This document shows positions 1 through 8,870 of a stretch of DNA of 61,012 nt, one piece after another. The first letter of the stretch is position 1. Each line of letters opens with the position of its first letter. The position numbers and the translations under genes were made by a program. Source of the DNA: a virus; IMG/VR virus record IMGVR_UViG_3300025120_000004, positions 1 through 61,012 of that record; one strand, written 5' to 3'. The notes beneath the pieces were generated by a model. That model ran no database searches, had not been told where the DNA came from, and was given only the letters and a program-made list of their open reading frames with translations.

Positions 1-127
1 GGACAAAATCAAGTACATCTTTTGAAAGGGCAGGAGTAACGACTATAGATTTTGATCCTATAACAACTGCTTTAAGAGCTACAAGAAATACAGGAATGGA
101 TTATTTTATGAGTAATGAAATATCTAC
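1..127. repeat. Left copy of 127-bp terminal direct repeat
   Basis: This stretch is identical to 60886-61012. It lies in mid-codon inside the giant gene, not between genes. A length of exactly 127 matches a common assembler k-mer size, so it most likely marks closure of a circular or circularly permuted map rather than a biological terminal repeat. The unique genome is therefore 60,885 bp. Confidence 0.95.
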
Positions 128-1778
128 TACTAGACAATCGATGGCTTCTTTAAAAAGAATTACAAAAAATGATGATTCTAAAACAGATAAACAGCAAGAC
201 CAATTAAATCAAGCTGTATTAGATTTAAATACAATATATAGCGAGGCTCTAAATAACGTTGTTACAAACAACATGAGTAGTACGGTATTAGGGGGTAAGT
301 GGTGGAATTACTTCAAAACTTTAGGATATTATTCAACGTTAGCATCTGTTCCAAGAGCTGGAGCGGAATACGCATCTAACCTTACTTTTGCTGCACTATC
401 AGCTCCTGGAGAATTTAGTTTAGGTGCGACAGTATACGCAGATCTTTCTTGGAACAACAAAGGAAGGGCTGTTGTTGAAAATGTAGCATCCACGAACAAC
501 ACAAAATTATATTCAGATGAGCAATTAGGTGGTTCAAAAGCAGATTCTCAGGGAGTTACAAAAAAGAAATCTTCTCCTGAAGCTAGAGGCAAGGCAGGTC
601 AAACATTTGAATATGTTGTAAGAAATACAGGAATAAAATATGTTCCAAAAGTAGTATCAAAAATAGGTGAAACATTAGTTACGAAGCCTGACCAAATGAT
701 AGCACGACCTTTGTGGTTTGGTACTTTTGCAAAAACATTTAAAGCGGAAACAGGTTCAAAAGTAGATTTTGATAAAATAGCTGATAATGATTCAGACTAT
801 ATGAACAAGTATAAAGATGCAATTCAAAAAGCAACATCAAAAGCAGACAATAATGTAACTATGGCTGCCACATCAAATGACCCATTTTCTTCGGTGTTAA
901 AAAACCAAGTCCAAGAAGGGGAGAGTGGGATGAATTTCTACAGAATGATAAACGGATATATGTCTAGATTTAGTCTTAATGAATATGCAACTGCTAGACA
1001 AGCGGTAGCCTCAATGACAGGACAAGGACAGTTAGGAGTAGTTAAAGGTGCGTCAACATTAGCAGGAGTTGGAGTCAGAATGTCTATGTATGTAATGCTA
1101 TTAAGATATCTAAACGGAGCAATGTTTGGAATGCTAGGTATTGGAGATGAAGACGATACGGATTATGAAGAATTAGGTATTCGACAAGGCGTAGGAGCTG
1201 TTACATCATTAATTACAAGAGGTGTATCTGGAAACATACCAATGATTCCGATGAACTATGCCATAGAGTCTTTAAATAAAGAGTATGGATATGATATAGG
1301 GTTAAGGTCAAAAGAAGAGTATAATGGTATGGAAGACGCTCTTGTATACGCTACTATAAATCCATCTAATGCTTCAAGAAATTTAGAAGAAGCTACATTG
1401 ATGCAATTGACAGGCCCTTTTAATCCTTACTTCAAAGCAGGATTTAGAGTTGCCAATCTAACAATTAGAGCTTTAAATAATAAAACAGAAGAAAGTAGAC
1501 AAGAAAATCTAAACAAATTATTTTCAAGTAGGACAGGTATTGAAGTAGCCAATCTGATTGGAGGCGTACCTTTTTATAGAGATATAAGAAAAGGATTCTT
1601 GGAAGAAGAATTTAAAGAAGATGATACAACTGTACCTTTTACTTTAGAAGAATTGAAGATTTATGACTCTAAAGAGTACAACATACAAATGAAACAAAAA
1701 AAAGCACCTAAAAGTCGTGACGAGTTAGATATAGAAAGAGAGCTAAAGGCTTTAGAAAAAGAATTAGAAGATTTATAA
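1..1778 (+). CDS. C-terminal part of the 2500-residue giant ejection-type protein (continues from 61012)
   Basis: Across the circular junction this reading frame is continuous with the gene that starts at 55161. The first whole codon here begins at base 3, and the joined gene has 2501 codons including the TAA at 1776-1778. An apparent start at 96 is only an internal Met. The segment carries hydrophobic, Gly/Ala-rich helices around residues 2245-2330 of the joined protein, with possible membrane-spanning stretches, then a charged C-terminus. Very long proteins with hydrophobic patches downstream of podovirus connector genes are usually internal virion or ejection proteins. That role is inferred from position and size. 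The stop abuts the stop of the leftward gene at 1779 with no intergenic base and no visible terminator. Confidence 0.85.
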   Translation, partial: TKSSTSFERAGVTTIDFDPITTALRATRNTGMDYFMSNEISTTRQSMASLKRITKNDDSKTDKQQDQLNQAVLDLNTIYSEALNNVVTNNMSSTVLGGKWWNYFKTLGYYSTLASVPRAGAEYASNLTFAALSAPGEFSLGATVYADLSWNNKGRAVVENVASTNNTKLYSDEQLGGSKADSQGVTKKKSSPEARGKAGQTFEYVVRNTGIKYVPKVVSKIGETLVTKPDQMIARPLWFGTFAKTFKAETGSKVDFDKIADNDSDYMNKYKDAIQKATSKADNNVTMAATSNDPFSSVLKNQVQEGESGMNFYRMINGYMSRFSLNEYATARQAVASMTGQGQLGVVKGASTLAGVGVRMSMYVMLLRYLNGAMFGMLGIGDEDDTDYEELGIRQGVGAVTSLITRGVSGNIPMIPMNYAIESLNKEYGYDIGLRSKEEYNGMEDALVYATINPSNASRNLEEATLMQLTGPFNPYFKAGFRVANLTIRALNNKTEESRQENLNKLFSSRTGIEVANLIGGVPFYRDIRKGFLEEEFKEDDTTVPFTLEELKIYDSKEYNIQMKQKKAPKSRDELDIERELKALEKELEDL

Positions 1779-2795
1779 CTAAAATATATGTGTTAGTCTA
1801 GCTACTTGCCCATGGTTTTTAGAATGTACAAAACCTTCGACAGCTTTTACTCCTCCAACTCCATATCCTTTTCGATGATGCCAGGAATCAGATCCACTGG
1901 GTGACCTTAAAGATTCAACTGTAATCCCATGATAATCTTTACTTGATTTGTGATGAACGTGATGTGTATATACATATCTATGTTTTGTCTCTGCCCATTC
2001 TTTTGAAAACTCATTAGCCATTATTAGTGGAAGGTCAGCTAACTTTGCTCCATCTCCATGCGTAGTGCCAATTAAATTTTGTCCATACATAAATCCTTTT
2101 CTGTGAGCAATACTACAATCAAATGTTATATTCTTACATTTTCTAAACCAAGACTGTATAGAATCAGATAACATAAATCCAGACATATAATCGTGATTAC
2201 TGGGATTATATACAAAGTGTACATCAGCAACTGATATGAGTAACTCTAATAAATCTACATAGAGTTTTTTAGCTGTAAGAAAATTTTCATACCACATTCC
2301 ATGCGTGTCTTGTGGTGTTCCAGATGTTGTGGTTCTTTTGGGTGTATCAATATGCAAGATATCGTTACCTCCAATGAAAAGTATTTTGTCTATATTAAAT
2401 CCGTTAGACTTTTGTAGTATGCCTTTAACTCCTTTTAAAACTCTTTTTACTGCAATCTGAGAATCATATTCTTCTCCTGTTTCAAAACTAGAAGCAAGCT
2501 TCCCTATATGTATATCTGCAGGATCAATAACTAAGAGGTGACCTTTTTCAGATTTGCTTCTCTTTATTTTTTTATAAGAAGGCGAATGCTCATTCATTGC
2601 CTTTATAATGTCGTCTCTTAATTCTTCAGGAGATACTCCTTTATTTTTTACGTGAAGTGAAAAGTACTTTCCTTTGTGCCAATAGTGATCCACATCTTTC
2701 ATTGGTATTCCACTAATCTCACATTCTTTTTCTAAAGCTCTGTGTTTCTGAATTAATTCGTATTCGTCTTCGTTTAGTCTAGGTCTAAAACTCAT
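1779..2795 (-). CDS. Calcineurin-like metallophosphoesterase
   Basis: A 338-residue protein with the metal-binding motifs of the calcineurin-like phosphoesterase superfamily in order: DIH at 94-96, GGND at 142-145, SNHD at 199-202, THGD at 245-248 and a His cluster HHVHH at 278-282. All metal ligands appear intact, so it is probably an active phosphodiesterase or nuclease-like enzyme. The substrate cannot be told from sequence. The N-terminal 85 residues are charged and helical, without a recognised domain. It is the last gene of the leftward block. Its start overlaps the end of the next upstream gene by 11 bp, so the two are probably translationally coupled. Such enzymes are common beside phage replication genes. 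Confidence 0.8.
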   Translation of the reverse strand: MSFRPRLNEDEYELIQKHRALEKECEISGIPMKDVDHYWHKGKYFSLHVKNKGVSPEELRDDIIKAMNEHSPSYKKIKRSKSEKGHLLVIDPADIHIGKLASSFETGEEYDSQIAVKRVLKGVKGILQKSNGFNIDKILFIGGNDILHIDTPKRTTTSGTPQDTHGMWYENFLTAKKLYVDLLELLISVADVHFVYNPSNHDYMSGFMLSDSIQSWFRKCKNITFDCSIAHRKGFMYGQNLIGTTHGDGAKLADLPLIMANEFSKEWAETKHRYVYTHHVHHKSSKDYHGITVESLRSPSGSDSWHHRKGYGVGGVKAVEGFVHSKNHGQVARLTHIF

Positions 2796-2973
2796 CTTCT
2801 GTTAATTTTTGCGTCTCTCGCAAAACAGACTGAAGCTCTTTGATGGTATTATTTAAAGACTCATGGTCTTCATCCATTAACGATTCGTAAATATCGTCGG
2901 TCAGATTGTTGATTTGTTTCATCAACAAATTAATAAAGTTAATTGAGTTTCTACTGTTTTTTTGAATAGACAT
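2785..2973 (-). CDS. Small acidic helical protein, unknown
   Basis: A 62-residue product rich in Asn, Leu and Glu, predicted helical and possibly coiled-coil, without a recognised domain. It overlaps the metallophosphoesterase start by 11 bp, which supports translation from the same message. The start follows an A/T-rich leader typical of the block. Confidence 0.6.
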   Translation of the reverse strand: MSIQKNSRNSINFINLLMKQINNLTDDIYESLMDEDHESLNNTIKELQSVLRETQKLTEDEF

Positions 2974-3029
2974 TATGAATGGCGTTTACTAAAAATACAA
3001 ATTAAAAGTAATTAATCTATTAAAAGTTA

Positions 3030-3263
3030 TTAACCATCCATATTAACTATTAAATGCTTTCCTATGTTTGAATCTATTTTAGAGATGGCTTTGTATATTT
3101 GTTTAGACATACGTTTTACCTCATCTCTTTCTTTTTTTGTAGACTCACTACCTAAATTTGTGTACATATCACAGTCAATTCTAAACAGTTCATCTAATTT
3201 TTGTTTTATCGTCCAGGTTTTGAACTCAACAATTTTATCTATATTTTCGTAAGTGTATTTCAT
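3030..3263 (-). CDS. Small charged helical protein, unknown
   Basis: A 77-residue product, highly charged (many Lys, Glu and Asp), probably helical. It is co-directional with its neighbours, 56 bp upstream of the 62-residue gene and 20 bp downstream of the DnaA-IV-like gene. An open frame on the opposite strand over the same bases looks like a shadow. No function is assigned. Confidence 0.6.
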   Translation of the reverse strand: MKYTYENIDKIVEFKTWTIKQKLDELFRIDCDMYTNLGSESTKKERDEVKRMSKQIYKAISKIDSNIGKHLIVNMDG

Positions 3264-3283
3264 AATTTATTGTTAAAAACTTT

Positions 3284-3853
3284 TTATCTTAATGATGCTC
3301 TTGCGTCTAAACCTCCACCATTACATATTATTATTTCTGCTTCTTGGTTTTGTTTTTTCCATTTATAACCCTTTATAATTAAAGATGCTCTTTTATCGTA
3401 GTCTTCTTGTTCAGATAATGAAAGCGTTCGGTATTCTTTTTCTATATCAGTTAGCAAGTCATTAGATATTAATCTTTCATTAAGTGATTCTTTATAAGCA
3501 AGAAGCTCATTGTATTTTTGTTTTAAATCCTCATACTGCTGTTCTTTTTTATAATGATCGTCAACTTCATTTTTTAAAACATTCACCTTAAATATATCAT
3601 ACAATCTTGAGAGTCTTTTATTTCTCATTAACTCATCAAATAAATTAGACTTTGCATGTAGCACTGTTGCATGGTCTCTGTTTACCATTTGACCTATTTT
3701 TGATAAAGAAAAATTAGTTGTATCAGTTGCTATTTTAAAGTACAATGTTCTGTAAGAAACTTGTTCTGTATTTCTAGATTTAGTAGATATATCATAACCT
3801 GCACAATCATCTACATATTTTTTAATTACATTTAATTCATTATTTGTTGACAT
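3284..3853 (-). CDS. DnaA domain-IV-like DNA-binding protein with coiled-coil tail
   Basis: Residues about 25-75 resemble the C-terminal DNA-binding domain (domain IV) of bacterial DnaA. The segment NRDHATVLHA at about 58-67 matches the DnaA signature, and a preceding helix sits where DnaA has its arginine-containing helix. There is no AAA+ ATPase: the protein is only 189 residues and continues as a Lys/Glu-rich coiled coil at about 95-160. It may bind DnaA-box-like DNA at a phage origin, or compete with or recruit host DnaA. Both ideas are inference. It sits in the leftward replication block, 5 bp downstream of the preceding gene. A weaker relative may be encoded at 10572-10862. Confidence 0.65.
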   Translation of the reverse strand: MSTNNELNVIKKYVDDCAGYDISTKSRNTEQVSYRTLYFKIATDTTNFSLSKIGQMVNRDHATVLHAKSNLFDELMRNKRLSRLYDIFKVNVLKNEVDDHYKKEQQYEDLKQKYNELLAYKESLNERLISNDLLTDIEKEYRTLSLSEQEDYDKRASLIIKGYKWKKQNQEAEIIICNGGGLDARASLR

Positions 3854-3858
3854 ATTTA

Positions 3859-4170
3859 TTATTGTTTTATATTTAAGTTTAAGTTTATTGAGTCTAAGTA
3901 TTCATCTAGAGTTATCTGATATACATCTACTAGAACTATAGGTCCATCATCTTCTCTATAGTAATCGAATGAAAAGAAAACAGGATTACCTTTATTATCC
4001 ATTACGTTACCAGTCATATTTTTAATAAAACCTTTGGTTGATTCTATACCGTATATTGTATCTATTACTCCTCCTATTTTTTCAGCTGAGCCATTAGTAA
4101 AGTTTCTCATTTGAATAAGGAACATTTCATCTATTTCAAATTCCTCTGTATACTTCTGTTTTACATCCAT
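3859..4170 (-). CDS. Hypothetical protein in replication block
   Basis: A 103-residue acidic protein with no recognised domain. The central part (DGPIVLVDVYQITLDEY) looks like alternating beta strands. Its start lies inside the 3' end of the VRR-NUC gene (35-bp overlap), indicating tight coupling. Confidence 0.6.
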   Translation of the reverse strand: MDVKQKYTEEFEIDEMFLIQMRNFTNGSAEKIGGVIDTIYGIESTKGFIKNMTGNVMDNKGNPVFFSFDYYREDDGPIVLVDVYQITLDEYLDSINLNLNIKQ

Positions 4171-4378
4171 GTTTTTTTAATTCTTTTAGTCTATATTCTT
4201 GTAAGGCAGACACCCTGCCTCTTGGCTTTTTTACTTCTGAAAAAAGAACTTCACAGTTAGGTGGTATAGCTATAATATCAGGTATACCATTCTTATTAGT
4301 TTTAATCAACTTAATAACATAGTAACCTTCAGCTTCTAACTGATCTATTCGTTTTTTCTGAATTTGTTGTTCGGTCAT
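4136..4378 (-). CDS. VRR-NUC domain nuclease
   Basis: An 80-residue stand-alone VRR-NUC (PD-(D/E)XK superfamily) nuclease, the compact phage type. The active-site pattern is visible: GIPDII around residues 31-36 supplies the Asp, and SEVKKPRGRVSALQ around 47-60 gives the E-x-K and the helix with conserved Gln. Such proteins cut branched or flap DNA and accompany phage helicases. It overlaps the genes on both sides: its ATG shares bases with the preceding stop at 4378-4380, and 35 bp overlap the next gene. A role in recombination or replication-intermediate processing is inferred from family and neighbours. Confidence 0.8.
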   Translation of the reverse strand: MTEQQIQKKRIDQLEAEGYYVIKLIKTNKNGIPDIIAIPPNCEVLFSEVKKPRGRVSALQEYRLKELKKHGCKTEVYRGI

Positions 4379-4491
4379 TAATGTTCTGATTCAGGCTTCC
4401 CACAATTTATACACCATCTTGCCTCACCAACGTGATTGTCATAAGTATAAAACATTTCGCACTTAACAGTTTCTTTTTCTTGTTCTTTCAT
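4378..4491 (-). CDS. 37-residue putative zinc-ribbon protein
   Basis: A short reading frame filling the gap between the SF2 helicase and the VRR-NUC gene. It starts at ATG 4491 and its TAA overlaps the next ATG. The product has Cys at position 11 and a CxxC pair (WCINCGKPE) near the C-terminus, so it could bind zinc. Its exact fit between neighbours supports it as a real gene. No function is known. Confidence 0.5.
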   Translation of the reverse strand: MKEQEKETVKCEMFYTYDNHVGEARWCINCGKPESEH

Positions 4492-4496
4492 TATTT

Positions 4497-5735
4497 TTAA
4501 TTTAAAGTTAATAAATCTTTTTTAAAATGCTTTAATGTATAATCTTTCTTTTTGCTTACTGCCTTATATATTTTAGACTCTATACCTCCGTTTGTAAATA
4601 TCCAGAAGATTTCGTTTTCTGGCCTGTCTTTAGTGGTCATTCTATCTCGACTCTGCCAATAACTAGTGGCACTAAAATCAATGTTGTAATATACTAAAAA
4701 TTTAGCTTTCCTCAGGCTAATACCTTCTCGCCCACTTACAATTTGTAAAGCTATAGATTTGTCTGTTTCATTGAAAGTATCTAAATCTGTACATAAATAA
4801 TCTCCATATACTTTTTTAAGAGCATTCAATTCTTCTTTGAATTTATAGAAGATTCCTATTTTGTTTGAACAAAAATTATCATATATATACTGAGCTTTAA
4901 ATGTATCAAGAACCATAGAGTTGCCGCTTTCAAACTTAACTGTTCCACTATACATTTGATGTAGCTTCTGCATTAATTTAACAGACGTATCTGCAAGTAT
5001 TACATCATTCTTTCCCTCAACTACTAAATCTTTTGTAAGCTTCTTACAAAGCCTTAAAACAGATTCTGGGGCATCTACGTTAAGTACTGTTTCTTTTATA
5101 GAAGATTCAAAACCTGCTTCTTTTTGGGTGTAAGAAATCATATAAGGATTCATCTTGTCTAGTATAGACTGCCTGCCATGAGAATAGTCATTTACCATAA
5201 ATGATCCAATGCGTTTTGTTTTAGACACAACATAGTCTCTAGCAAATTTATAGAAGTTTGTATATTCTCTAAATGGATTGCTAGGTATTGAATATATTTG
5301 ATGATATATTTGACTAAATGATTCAGGAGTAGGAGTTCCTGATAGCAATATAACATAGGGGTTGTTTTTTATAACAAACTCTTTTACTTGCTTAGCTCTT
5401 TTGCTAGGCTTTGGAAAAGCACCCATGCTATGAGCTTCATCACATACTATTGCATCCCAACTAGATATGTCTACCTTGTGTAAGGATTCATAGTTTATTA
5501 CATATATTTCGTAACCTGGATTTAAAAGCTCGTAGTCTTTCTCAATACTACTAATAGCTTTCTTCTTTGTGATGAACAACACTTTGTTCACACTCATCAT
5601 TTTATTTAAAATTCCTAAAGAGGTTAGTGTCTTTCCTGTTCTAACCTCCATAGATAGATATACAAATCGTTTCGATTGTAGTATCTCAAATCCTTTTTCA
5701 ATAATTCTGCTTTGATAATCTCTAAATTTAACCAT
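4497..5735 (-). CDS. SF2 DEAH-type helicase
   Basis: A 412-residue superfamily 2 helicase of the compact phage type. Motifs in order: Q-like YQSRII at 7-12, Walker A in MEVRTGKTLTSLG at 29-41, Walker B DEAH at 99-102, motif III SGTPTP at 132-137, and a motif VI region YWQSRDRMT in the C-terminal RecA-like half. It probably unwinds or remodels phage DNA during replication or recombination. The start overlaps the end of the 90-residue gene by 8 bp, and it is followed by the zinc-ribbon and VRR-NUC genes, a helicase-nuclease neighbourhood often seen in phages. Confidence 0.85.
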   Translation of the reverse strand: MVKFRDYQSRIIEKGFEILQSKRFVYLSMEVRTGKTLTSLGILNKMMSVNKVLFITKKKAISSIEKDYELLNPGYEIYVINYESLHKVDISSWDAIVCDEAHSMGAFPKPSKRAKQVKEFVIKNNPYVILLSGTPTPESFSQIYHQIYSIPSNPFREYTNFYKFARDYVVSKTKRIGSFMVNDYSHGRQSILDKMNPYMISYTQKEAGFESSIKETVLNVDAPESVLRLCKKLTKDLVVEGKNDVILADTSVKLMQKLHQMYSGTVKFESGNSMVLDTFKAQYIYDNFCSNKIGIFYKFKEELNALKKVYGDYLCTDLDTFNETDKSIALQIVSGREGISLRKAKFLVYYNIDFSATSYWQSRDRMTTKDRPENEIFWIFTNGGIESKIYKAVSKKKDYTLKHFKKDLLTLN

Positions 5736-6000
5736 ACGTTTCTCTTAAATATTTATATACTTTAGGTAAATTTTCTGTTGCTTGTTTTTGATTTTTATAG
5801 GTTACTGAACCAAGTGTTACACTGCTATATATTACAATGTTTTTTTCTTTACAATATTTTGATGATTTCCCATCTGTAGAAATACCTCCTTTGCGAATGG
5901 CAATATTACACTGGCCACTGTTGTTAAGCATTTTTATATAAACTTGAAAATCATTATCAATACACCATTTAAAATCAGAATACCAATTGATCTCCATCAT
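5728..6000 (-). CDS. Hypothetical protein between primase and helicase
   Basis: A 90-residue protein, Tyr/Lys/Asn-rich, with no recognised domain. It overlaps the 3' end of the primase-helicase gene by 26 bp and the start of the SF2 helicase by 8 bp. It is therefore part of the same message and may be an accessory of either enzyme. A second Met directly follows the first, so the start could be one codon later. Confidence 0.6.
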   Translation of the reverse strand: MMEINWYSDFKWCIDNDFQVYIKMLNNSGQCNIAIRKGGISTDGKSSKYCKEKNIVIYSSVTLGSVTYKNQKQATENLPKVYKYLRETYG

Positions 6001-8401
6001 TATATTCTTTGTTTTTATTTGTTACAAATACTATCCACCTACCATTTAGGTCTCTTCCGTCTTTCGGTTTTGTTTCCGTCTTAAACAAAGCAAACGAATT
6101 TAGCCAACGATAAAACTCTGTTCTAGATATAGTACGTTTTGCTTTAGGTGCAAAGTCAGGATTGTCAGCTATGAATTCTAAATACAATTCATTCTTGTAT
6201 ATCTTTTCATTGAACCTTATACTTTCGTTTTTGTAATCATCATCAAACAGCCCACACCATTCAACAAACTCGTGACAGGTATCTGCTGATAAGTGTCTAA
6301 CAGTTTGGTTCTTGAAGTCTCCTTTTATTAATCCCTTTGATAAGTAGAACATAAGATTCTCAACCATATAGTTGTCAAAGGAACACCACTCTTGTTCATC
6401 CCATTCTGAAAACAATAGCTTACCAAATTCAACAAGTGGAGTAAAGTCTTTGGTATAGAACTGCGAGAACTCAAGTTCCCACTTCCTACGCTCAAAGGAA
6501 TTACCTCTACCCTTTATAGCATAGTTAGTTGTAATAGCTACCTTTGGTGACTTACTGAAAGGAATCTTTATAGCATCCTTGTTTTTCTTTTCTAATGTAA
6601 GCCCTTCGGTTACAACACTAAACAATCTTTCAAAGTCAAAATGTTTCTTTACATCATCAAAGCATAGTACCTGAGTGTCAGCACTTACTAATTGATAAGC
6701 AAAACTTTTCTCAAAATTAAAAGACTTACCATCAATAGTAACGAGCTTCTTCATTTGTGATAGTGCATTCATAAACAAACCCTTACCTGTTCCACCCTCT
6801 GGATTCTCTGATATTACCTCATCATTTAATATTATTGCAGGACAATAAGATAAATTCTTATAAGCATGAAGCATATAACCAATTGTACTACGCATTGATA
6901 ATATTGTTTGCTTGTTTCCTCCTGATATGTTATTTATAAATGTTTTGTAGTCGCAATCAAACGAATCACATAAGTCAAAGTCACGATCAATAACCTGGTC
7001 TTTCCAAACATAACCACCCAAGTCAAGATAATCAATAGTTGTTTTCTTGTCCTTTGTAACTTTTACTGCACAATTTCTATAGTATAAGTACGCACTATCT
7101 TTATCATCTTCTATAAAGTATACATCTACTGTACCTAGTAATGATAAGAACTCTTCCCTAAAGAATCTAGTCTTATCAGCAAAGTAATTATATACAGACA
7201 TATCATCAAGGTCCTCAAGATATCCTAAGATAAAATCTTTTATCTCCTCCTCATTAGTATGGTCAATAAGATTGTTTGTTACTCTAACAAATATAAAATG
7301 TTTACTACCCTCTGGACAGAACTTATAAAACCCATGGTCTTCTAAGAACTGTCTAAATAAGTAATGTATTATTGTTATAACCCCTTTGTCATTTTTATTC
7401 CAAAATCTTTTCTCGCTCTCATCTTCTTCAATGGAAGTAATAACAGAATCAATTACAGCGTCTTCAATTTGGGTTTCAGATAACTGAAGACGAATCTCTT
7501 TTTTTGACACACCTCTTTTAAGTTTCATTCTAACCTGATTTACCTTGTCTTCATCTTCATAATACTTTGAACCAAAGTTTTGTTTTTGTGAGTAGGCTGA
7601 ATTAATAGTGGTCTTTATCTCACTAATTTTAAAGTCACTGCTTTCAAACTGAGACATAATATATTCTGCCAATGACTTGCTTACTCCATAGTCATTGAAT
7701 GCTGCTGCCAATATGTATATGTTATTGTTTCTTTCTCCATCAATAATCCCATACTTCTTAGTCCACCACTTCATAAGAATATCTACTATCTTATTCTCAT
7801 CAGTAACAGGTATAGTTGGTCTAGAAGAATATTTATCTACAACCTTATACTCTTGTTCTTCTATCTTATCCCACAAAAAAGAATTCTTATTTATATATAT
7901 CAATGGATCGTATGATTCATAACATACTCTTGATACATTCTTACTAGTCTTATCAAAGTAGCTTGAATTAAAATACTTTTCTAATGACATAAAGTAATTC
8001 TTATGATTGTTTGGTTCTTTAGGTATCTTAACTAAAGCCTTAAGTCCGTTTCCACTTGGAGATATAAATACTGAATATGTGTATCTATCTTTTGATAGTC
8101 GTTCTTTTTCAGACATCATATCTTTCTTGGTTTTATAACCATCAAAGTCCAGGCATATAAACCCACTGTGTACAGTTATACTATCATCTGCTCTCTTGTT
8201 AAACATTCCTGAGAAACAAATAGCAGGTAGGCTTTTCTTTAAACCCTGCCTAATCTCTTTGTCTTTCTCAGAACGTATTTGCTTTATAAGCTCTTTAGAT
8301 GTTCCATCTTTTATTCTATCTAATATTGATTGTATATCTCTAAAGAATGGAGTAGATGTATCTTTTATATTTCTAAATATAGTAACTTGATTTTCATCCA
8401 T
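5975..8401 (-). CDS. Primase-helicase: primase-like N-terminus plus SF3 (DUF5906-like) helicase
   Basis: An 808-residue multidomain replication protein. Residues 1-180 resemble the BT4734-like/VirE N-terminal or AEP-like primase region, with CLDFDG at 83-88 (acidic pair) and SPSGNGLKALV at 114-124. Residues about 205-272 look like a primase C-terminal helical domain (GERNNNIY at 222-229). Residues 500-660 form an SF3 helicase: Walker A GGTGKG at 536-541, Walker B VLCFDD at 578-583, motif C VAITTN at 621-626 and arginine-finger candidates RR at 638-639. It is expected to prime and unwind phage DNA. With no DNA polymerase in the genome, synthesis presumably relies on the host polymerase. Its start codon overlaps a 26-bp block repeated upstream of groEL. 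Confidence 0.85.
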   Translation of the reverse strand: MDENQVTIFRNIKDTSTPFFRDIQSILDRIKDGTSKELIKQIRSEKDKEIRQGLKKSLPAICFSGMFNKRADDSITVHSGFICLDFDGYKTKKDMMSEKERLSKDRYTYSVFISPSGNGLKALVKIPKEPNNHKNYFMSLEKYFNSSYFDKTSKNVSRVCYESYDPLIYINKNSFLWDKIEEQEYKVVDKYSSRPTIPVTDENKIVDILMKWWTKKYGIIDGERNNNIYILAAAFNDYGVSKSLAEYIMSQFESSDFKISEIKTTINSAYSQKQNFGSKYYEDEDKVNQVRMKLKRGVSKKEIRLQLSETQIEDAVIDSVITSIEEDESEKRFWNKNDKGVITIIHYLFRQFLEDHGFYKFCPEGSKHFIFVRVTNNLIDHTNEEEIKDFILGYLEDLDDMSVYNYFADKTRFFREEFLSLLGTVDVYFIEDDKDSAYLYYRNCAVKVTKDKKTTIDYLDLGGYVWKDQVIDRDFDLCDSFDCDYKTFINNISGGNKQTILSMRSTIGYMLHAYKNLSYCPAIILNDEVISENPEGGTGKGLFMNALSQMKKLVTIDGKSFNFEKSFAYQLVSADTQVLCFDDVKKHFDFERLFSVVTEGLTLEKKNKDAIKIPFSKSPKVAITTNYAIKGRGNSFERRKWELEFSQFYTKDFTPLVEFGKLLFSEWDEQEWCSFDNYMVENLMFYLSKGLIKGDFKNQTVRHLSADTCHEFVEWCGLFDDDYKNESIRFNEKIYKNELYLEFIADNPDFAPKAKRTISRTEFYRWLNSFALFKTETKPKDGRDLNGRWIVFVTNKNKEYNDGDQLVF

Positions 8402-8496
8402 GTCGATTTTATTTGTATATATATACTTTATATAATTATAATTAATTTAATTTTAGTTTGCCATATCTAAGGAAAATAATTGACATTTTCGACATA
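8400..8496 (-). promoter_or_regulatory. Leader of primase-helicase with TGTCG motifs and 26-bp block shared with the groEL upstream region
   Basis: Read on the minus strand, 8425-8400 consists of a ten-base TA run, one variable base, then AAATAAAATCGACAT, ending in the first two bases of the primase ATG. The same block, 25 of 26 identical and in the same orientation relative to transcription, is at 20289-20314. Further upstream a TATGTCGA copy (8489-8496) and a nearby TGTC (8482-8485) echo the TATGTCG repeats at 20131-20234. No TAnnTTTG element was found here. The shared block suggests a common binding protein or origin element. Confidence 0.55.
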
Positions 8497-8510
8497 GATA
8501 AGGTAAAAGA

Positions 8511-8530
8511 AAAGGGGTTTTTACACCCCT
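8511..8530 (-). terminator. Rho-independent terminator after the SSB-like gene
   Basis: On the minus strand AGGGGT, a six-base loop and ACCCCT form a perfect stem followed by a T-rich run. It lies 20 bp after the stop of the SSB-like gene and upstream of the primase-helicase leader, so it divides the leftward block into at least two transcription units. Confidence 0.75.
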
Positions 8531-8550
8531 AATCTTAGCAACACAAACTT

Positions 8551-8814
8551 TTAAAATGGTAAATCAGCTTGTTTTTCAGCCTGAACTTTAGTTACTTCTT
8601 CCTTTTTCTTAGGAACAAAAGTGTCAAGTTCAATGTATGGCTTTCCTCCCTTGCTGTTTAGCACGTTTAGGTTTACCCATCCATTCTTTTGATTGTTAGT
8701 TAAAAACGTAATAGCATCTTCAACCTTTACGCTGATGTTACCAATTACGAACTCTGGTGCGTTCTCTCTTCTCTTGAAAAGAAATCCGTCTGCAAATACT
8801 TTGTCTTGTGACAT
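8551..8814 (-). CDS. Single-stranded DNA-binding protein-like
   Basis: The preferred start is ATG at 8814, giving 87 residues (MSQDKVFADGF...). The body has an alternating hydrophobic pattern consistent with a small OB-fold. The protein ends in an acidic-hydrophobic tip, ADLPF, like the C-terminal tip of bacterial SSB that docks partner proteins. It sits directly downstream of the exonuclease and annealing genes and upstream of the primase, where phage SSBs are often found. An in-frame ATG at 8856 follows an AAAGGAG sequence, but the extra residues lack the domain pattern. Assignment rests on tail, size and context. Confidence 0.6.
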   Translation of the reverse strand: MSQDKVFADGFLFKRRENAPEFVIGNISVKVEDAITFLTNNQKNGWVNLNVLNSKGGKPYIELDTFVPKKKEEVTKVQAEKQADLPF

Positions 8815-8870
8815 AATAATAGTATTAATGTTGAGCGATGAGTTGGAGCATCGCATCTGACTCCTTTACT

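Noticed and set aside
1-127. A biological short direct terminal repeat
   Set aside because: Its length equals a common assembler k-mer and it lies mid-gene. Closure of a circular map is the simpler reading.
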